From assembly GCA_036266975.1 (NCBI GenBank), contig DATAWZ010000226.1:1-9039 (forward strand): 9,039 nucleotides of DNA, written 5' to 3'. The translations under genes and the position numbers were made by a program. Below are positions 5,207 to 9,039 of this stretch, in pieces (the stretch's first letter is position 1; every line of letters begins with the position of its first letter). Source of the stretch: DATAWZ01 sp036266975 (GTDB taxonomy: Bacteria; Actinomycetota; Thermoleophilia; Solirubrobacterales; Solirubrobacteraceae). The notes beneath the pieces were generated by a model. It was not told where the DNA came from and ran no database searches. It was given only the letters and a program-made list of their open reading frames with translations.

Positions 5207-7522
5207 ATGCTCGGCGGCGCGGACCAGCGGGCGCGGCGCTTCTTCGTCGTCCCGCACACCCACTGGGATCGGGAGTGGTACGCGCCCTTCGAGCACTTCC
5301 GGCTCGCCCTCGGGCGGGTCGTCGACGGCGTGCTCGACGTCCTCGAGGGCGACTCCGCCTTCACCTCCTTCACCCTCGATGGGCAGGCCATCGTCCTGGA
5401 GGACTACGTCGAGGTCCGGCCCGAGAACGAGGCCCGGCTGCGCGCGCTGATCGCCGCCGGGCGCATCGAGGTCGGCCCGAGCTACGTCCTGCCCGACGAG
5501 TTCCTGGTCGGGGCCGAGCCGCTGGTGCGCAACCTGCTGATCGGCCGCGCGGTGTGCGAGCGCTTCGGCGCCGAGCCCACGCCGGTCGGCTACCTGCCCG
5601 ACAGCTTCGGCCATCCCGCCCAGCTGCCCCAGATCCTCGCCGGCTTCGGGATCGACACGTTCATCTTCTCGCGGGGCATGGGCGACGAGCTCGACGAGGT
5701 CGGCGTCGTCTTTCGCTGGCGCGCGCCGGACGGCAGCGAGGTGCTCGCGCTGCAGCAGCTCGCCGACTACTCGAACTTCGCCTGGGTGTTCGATGCCGAG
5801 GAGGGCGAGCGTCGCGTGCGCGGGGTCGTCGAGCGCTTCGGGGAGCGGCTCGCGCGCGCGCAGGTCGACGACGTCCTGCTGTGCAACGGCTCCGACCACC
5901 TGCCGGTGACGCCGCAGCTGCCCTCGCTGTGCGCCGAGCTCGAGCAGCGCCTGCCAGGATCGACGTTTGCGATCTCCCGCTACGTCGACTACGTGCGCGC
6001 GGTCGGCGCGCCGCAGGTGCCGACGTTCTCGGGCGAGCTGCTCGGCAGCCGCCTGCAGAACGTGCTGCGCGGCGTGAACTCCGCGCGCCTGTACGTCAAG
6101 CGGGCCAACGAGCGCGCCGAGCAGCGCCTGCTGGCCACCGAGACGCTCGCCGCGCTGCGCGCGCTGCACGACGGCTCGCCGTTCCCGACCGCGGACTTCC
6201 GTGTAGCCTGGCGCGAGCTGCTGCGCTGCCATCCGCACGACACGATCTGCGGCTGCTCGTGCGACGAGGTCCACGCCGACGCGCTCGCGCGCTACGAATC
6301 GCTGCACCGCCTGCTCGGTGAGCTCGAGGGCGACGGCGAGGCGCTCAGCGCGGTCAACGTCCTGCCCTTCCGCCGCCGCGGGCTGATCGAGCGGCCGGGC
6401 GCCGAGCCCACGCTGGTCGAGCTCGACGGCTTCGCCGCCGCCCCGGTGCAGCTCGCCCCCGCCTGCGCGCCGGCCCCGCGAGCGGGGACGGCGATCGAGT
6501 GCGATGAGCTGCGCGTCGAGGCCGCCCCGGACGGGACGTTCACCGTGATCGACAAGCGCAGCGGGCGGCGCTCCGAGCGCCTGCACCAGCTCGAGGACGA
6601 GCCCGACCTCGGCGACCTCTACAACTTCTGCCCGGACCCGGACGTGCCGATCACGCGCGGCGAGCCGGCGAGCGCGCGCGTGCTGCGCGACGGACCGCTG
6701 ATCTTCGAGCTCGAGATCGCCGTGCCGGCGCTCGGCGTCACCACGGTCGTGCGTCTGGTCCGCGGCAGTGGCCGGGTGGAGCTGCGCACGAGCATCGAGA
6801 ACACCCGGCCCGACCACCGCCTGCGGGTCGTCTTCCCCACGGACGCGCCGAGCGGCCCGGTCCGCGCCGACGGCCAGTTCGCGGTGCTGCGGCGAGGAGT
6901 CGGCGCAGCCACCCCGCGCGCGGACTGGGTGGAGCCGCCCGATGGGACTGGACATGTGACAGGAGTCGTCGCGGCCGGGCTCACCGCCGTGCTCACGAAG
7001 GGTCTGCCCGAGTACGAGGCGCGCGTTGCGGGTGGGCGGGTCGAGCTCTGCCTCACGCTCTTGCGGTGCGTGGGGTTGATCTCGCGCCCGAGCGAGGCGA
7101 TCGCGACGCGGCCGCACGGCGCCGGGCCGGCGACGAGCACGCCGGGGGGCCAGTGCCTGGGCCGACAGGAGTGCGAGTACGCGCTGTTGATCGGCGCCGA
7201 CGCGCTCGACGACGTCGCGCTGCTGCGCGAGGCGCAGGACTACCGCAGCCCGTGGGCGCTCGTCGCGGGACCGGTGCCGTCCGAGCCGCCGCTGGCGCTC
7301 GAGGGCGGGCTGGTCTTCTCGTGCCTGAAGGGAGCCGAGGACGGCGACGGGCTGATCCTGCGCTGCTTCAACCCGACGGGCTCGACGGCGAGCGCCCGTC
7401 TGTCCGGCGCGCTGGAGGCGTGGGAGACCCGCCTGGATGAGACCGGCGAGCGCGCCCTGCCCAGCGGCGTGCTCGAGCTGGGAGCTGGAGCGATCGGGAC
7501 GTGGCGACTGCGACGCCGATGA
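5207..7522 (+). CDS. Glycoside hydrolase family 38 alpha-mannosidase
   Basis: 771 residues, retaining alpha-mannosidase type, hydrolysing terminal alpha-mannosyl bonds. The catalytic domain (about 10-270) opens with VPHTHWDREW, giving zinc ligands His19 and Asp21. GYLPDSFGHPAQ holds the nucleophile and zinc ligand Asp132. A helical middle domain (about 280-370) ends in CHPHDTICGCS, where His344 is the fourth zinc ligand. A long beta-rich C-terminal region follows (about 380-771). All four metal ligands are present, so activity is expected. It is shorter than many GH38 enzymes (800-1000) and resembles the bacterial branch that includes mannosylglycerate hydrolase (MngB), which is a possible role. 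There is no signal peptide, so it should be cytoplasmic. The ATG lies 13 bases after the small-subunit stop with only a weak AGG ribosome site, suggesting cotranscription. Its last 155 bases overlap the convergent membrane-protein gene. Confidence 0.9.
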   Translation: MLGGADQRARRFFVVPHTHWDREWYAPFEHFRLALGRVVDGVLDVLEGDSAFTSFTLDGQAIVLEDYVEVRPENEARLRALIAAGRIEVGPSYVLPDEFLVGAEPLVRNLLIGRAVCERFGAEPTPVGYLPDSFGHPAQLPQILAGFGIDTFIFSRGMGDELDEVGVVFRWRAPDGSEVLALQQLADYSNFAWVFDAEEGERRVRGVVERFGERLARAQVDDVLLCNGSDHLPVTPQLPSLCAELEQRLPGSTFAISRYVDYVRAVGAPQVPTFSGELLGSRLQNVLRGVNSARLYVKRANERAEQRLLATETLAALRALHDGSPFPTADFRVAWRELLRCHPHDTICGCSCDEVHADALARYESLHRLLGELEGDGEALSAVNVLPFRRRGLIERPGAEPTLVELDGFAAAPVQLAPACAPAPRAGTAIECDELRVEAAPDGTFTVIDKRSGRRSERLHQLEDEPDLGDLYNFCPDPDVPITRGEPASARVLRDGPLIFELEIAVPALGVTTVVRLVRGSGRVELRTSIENTRPDHRLRVVFPTDAPSGPVRADGQFAVLRRGVGAATPRADWVEPPDGTGHVTGVVAAGLTAVLTKGLPEYEARVAGGRVELCLTLLRCVGLISRPSEAIATRPHGAGPATSTPGGQCLGRQECEYALLIGADALDDVALLREAQDYRSPWALVAGPVPSEPPLALEGGLVFSCLKGAEDGDGLILRCFNPTGSTASARLSGALEAWETRLDETGERALPSGVLELGAGAIGTWRLRRR

Positions 7523-9039
7523 GCGCGAGCAGGCCCAGCGCGAACAGCTGTGGGTAGTCGCGGTAACCGCGGAAGCGGAACACGACGCGGTGGGTGCCGG
7601 CGGGGACGCTGGTCGCCACGAGCGCGGGGTCGACCATCTCGGTCGCCTGCCGGTGCCCGTCGACGCTGACCGTCCAGCCGGGATCGAAGGAGGCGCTGAG
7701 GACGACCACGCCGGGCTGGCGCAGGTGCACCGTGGCGGTGACCTCGCCGTGGTCGAGGTCGTCGCGCTCGGGCCCGACGCTCCCGCCCGCCGGCTGCAGC
7801 AGGCTGGGCAGCGGCGGCGGCGGGGCCTGCCGGTGGGCGAAGTCGACGCGCAGGTAGTCGCCCTCCTGGGGGAGCCCGGATTCCAGCAGCGGCAGGCTGC
7901 GGACGGCGAGGTCGGTGCGGTTGGCGGTGAGCTGGCCGACGATGCGCCCGACGTGGACGTAGCCACCCTCGGGGACCGTCCACAGGCTGTAGGCCCCGGA
8001 GATGGCCGCCAGCGTCGCCGGTACGGGCGGAGAGGAGCCGGCGGGAAGGATCAGATAGCGGATCCCGAACAGCGCGTAGTCGCCCGGGTCGTACTGATCG
8101 AAGTAGTACTCGGGGTCGGTCATCAGCGACGCCGTGCGCAGCGTGTAGCCGACCTCGTCGACGTCGCGGCTCTCCAGGTACTTGAACACCGCAACCGCGC
8201 CGACGGCGAAGTTCGCGCCCCAGTTGGTGGCCGAGCCCGCGTAGGTGCGCCCCCCGCCGTCGGCCAGGATGCGCGCGATCAGCTGGTTCAGGTCGGCGCC
8301 TTGCGCGGCGTCGGCGCGCTGCTGGTAGCTGACCCACGTGCTGTTGTCGCGGTCGTAGGAGCCGAGCTGCAGCCACGCCGGGGTGAGCACGGCGACCGCG
8401 CCGCCGAGGGCGAGCGCGGTCTGGGCGCGGCGGAGCCCGGGTCGCCGCAGTCGCTCGACCAGGCGCCACAGCGCGGCGGCGCACCACGAGGCGCCCCACC
8501 CGGCGAGCAGCAGCGCGCAGAGCTGGACGCCCATCATGAAGCGGCGGAAGAAGATGTCGGCGTGGCCGGGGATCACGTCGACGAGGCCGTGGAACGTCGT
8601 GCGCCCGAACGAGAGCAGCAGACACACCACGAGCATGACCACGAGTGCGCGCGCGTGATCGTCGCGGCGCAGACGGACCAGCGCGAGGACCAGGCCCACC
8701 GCCGCGAAGGCGCTGATGACCGGGATGCGCCCGTCGTCGAGCAGCTTCCCCGAGCCGAGCCAGCCCATGACGCGGCCGGCGCCGTAGCCGTTGGCCAGCG
8801 GACCGCCCTGGAGGATCTCGTTGGTCGCCGCCCAGGTGCGCTGCTCGATCAGTGGCACGATCACCCACGCGCTGGCCAGCAATGAGCCGGCGATCAGCAC
8901 CGCGGCGCGCCGCGCCAGGGTGGCCCACGGGCCGCGGGCGATCAGCGGCCAGAGCGCGAGCGGCAGCAGCGCCAGATAGCCGGTCTCGAAGTGCAGCGCG
9001 ACGGTCAAAGCGACGAGCGCGACGGCGGCGAAGTAGCCG
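7368..9039 (-). CDS. YfhO-like multi-pass membrane protein, 5' end outside the window
   Basis: The frame is open from the right edge (first full codon 9038-9036), so the true start lies beyond the window; the TTG at 9008 is not a convincing start because GYFAAVALVAL continues upstream as a membrane helix. About 556 residues are visible. There are roughly seven hydrophobic segments in the first 225, including a FFRRFMMGVQLCALLLAGWG motif. A large extracytoplasmic region follows, then a beta domain containing VVVLSASFDPGWTVSVDGH and SVPAGTHRVVFRFRGY, and a last membrane helix (about 512-530). The FDPGW/PAGTH pattern is typical of the C-terminal part of YfhO and related GT-C-like membrane proteins, which are linked to glycosylation of wall polymers. 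The final ~40 residues are Arg/Pro/Ser-rich, low in complexity and lie over the mannosidase gene, so they are probably a non-conserved tail. Confidence 0.75.
   Translation of the reverse strand, partial: GYFAAVALVALTVALHFETGYLALLPLALWPLIARGPWATLARRAAVLIAGSLLASAWVIVPLIEQRTWAATNEILQGGPLANGYGAGRVMGWLGSGKLLDDGRIPVISAFAAVGLVLALVRLRRDDHARALVVMLVVCLLLSFGRTTFHGLVDVIPGHADIFFRRFMMGVQLCALLLAGWGASWCAAALWRLVERLRRPGLRRAQTALALGGAVAVLTPAWLQLGSYDRDNSTWVSYQQRADAAQGADLNQLIARILADGGGRTYAGSATNWGANFAVGAVAVFKYLESRDVDEVGYTLRTASLMTDPEYYFDQYDPGDYALFGIRYLILPAGSSPPVPATLAAISGAYSLWTVPEGGYVHVGRIVGQLTANRTDLAVRSLPLLESGLPQEGDYLRVDFAHRQAPPPPLPSLLQPAGGSVGPERDDLDHGEVTATVHLRQPGVVVLSASFDPGWTVSVDGHRQATEMVDPALVATSVPAGTHRVVFRFRGYRDYPQLFALGLLALIGVAVATSRSLQLPARARRWAGRARRSHPGGSPTPPARRTDGRSPSSPSG

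Noticed and set aside
5003..7966. A 987-codon open frame on the minus strand, opposite the mannosidase
   Set aside because: The composition is Arg/Ala/Gly-rich without domain motifs, and the plus strand carries a full GH38 enzyme with all metal ligands. It is a by-product of very high GC content, where stops are rare.
7437..8885. Long plus-strand open frame opposite the membrane protein
   Set aside because: Its predicted protein is low-complexity and lacks hydrophobic segments or known motifs, while the opposite strand encodes clear membrane helices and a YfhO-like C-terminal domain.

Overview
The window is very GC-rich chromosomal DNA. Its codon use, short gaps and gene families (an FCD-type GntR regulator, an LprG-like lipoprotein, a GH38 mannosidase and a YfhO-like membrane protein) suggest a high-GC actinobacterium. 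Thermoleophilia/Solirubrobacterales is my best guess, from general resemblance only. I see no tRNA, rRNA, CRISPR array, insertion sequence or phage gene.

Layout. Positions 1-210 are non-coding and hold a short direct repeat and several small dyads. A zinc-less NADPH:quinone-reductase-like gene (211-1128, +) runs toward a minus-strand pair: a GntR/FCD regulator (1923-2660) followed by a small secreted lipoprotein (1156-1926), joined by an ATGA overlap. A strikingly AT-rich, dyad-symmetric island (about 2651-2677) separates the regulator from a divergent plus-strand operon. That operon holds an isocitrate lyase/PEP mutase-family gene (2771-3423, clearly broken), a LeuC-like aconitase-superfamily large subunit (3429-4684, interrupted by three single-G indels), its LeuD-like small subunit (4681-5193, intact) and a GH38 alpha-mannosidase (5207-7522, intact). 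A YfhO-like multi-pass membrane protein (7368-9039, -) enters from the right edge and overlaps the mannosidase tail to tail by 155 bases.

How the genes fit together. A carbon-carbon lyase of the PEP mutase/isocitrate lyase family next to a two-subunit hydro-lyase, under a divergent FCD-type GntR regulator, looks like a catabolic module for a branched C4-C7 di- or tricarboxylate. The closest precedent I know is the 2,3-dimethylmalate lyase plus dimethylmaleate hydratase (DmdAB) pair of nicotinate fermentation; 2-methylisocitrate or citramalate-type substrates are equally possible. The lyase has lost its catalytic core and the hydratase large subunit is out of frame in three places, so as sequenced the module should not work. 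All lesions found lie between about 2.88 and 4.54 kb, while the genes on either side are clean. This is either real decay of part of an operon or a locally poor stretch of sequence. The ~65-residue deletion and the nonsense codon in the lyase favour real decay; the single-G indels in the hydratase could be sequencing errors.
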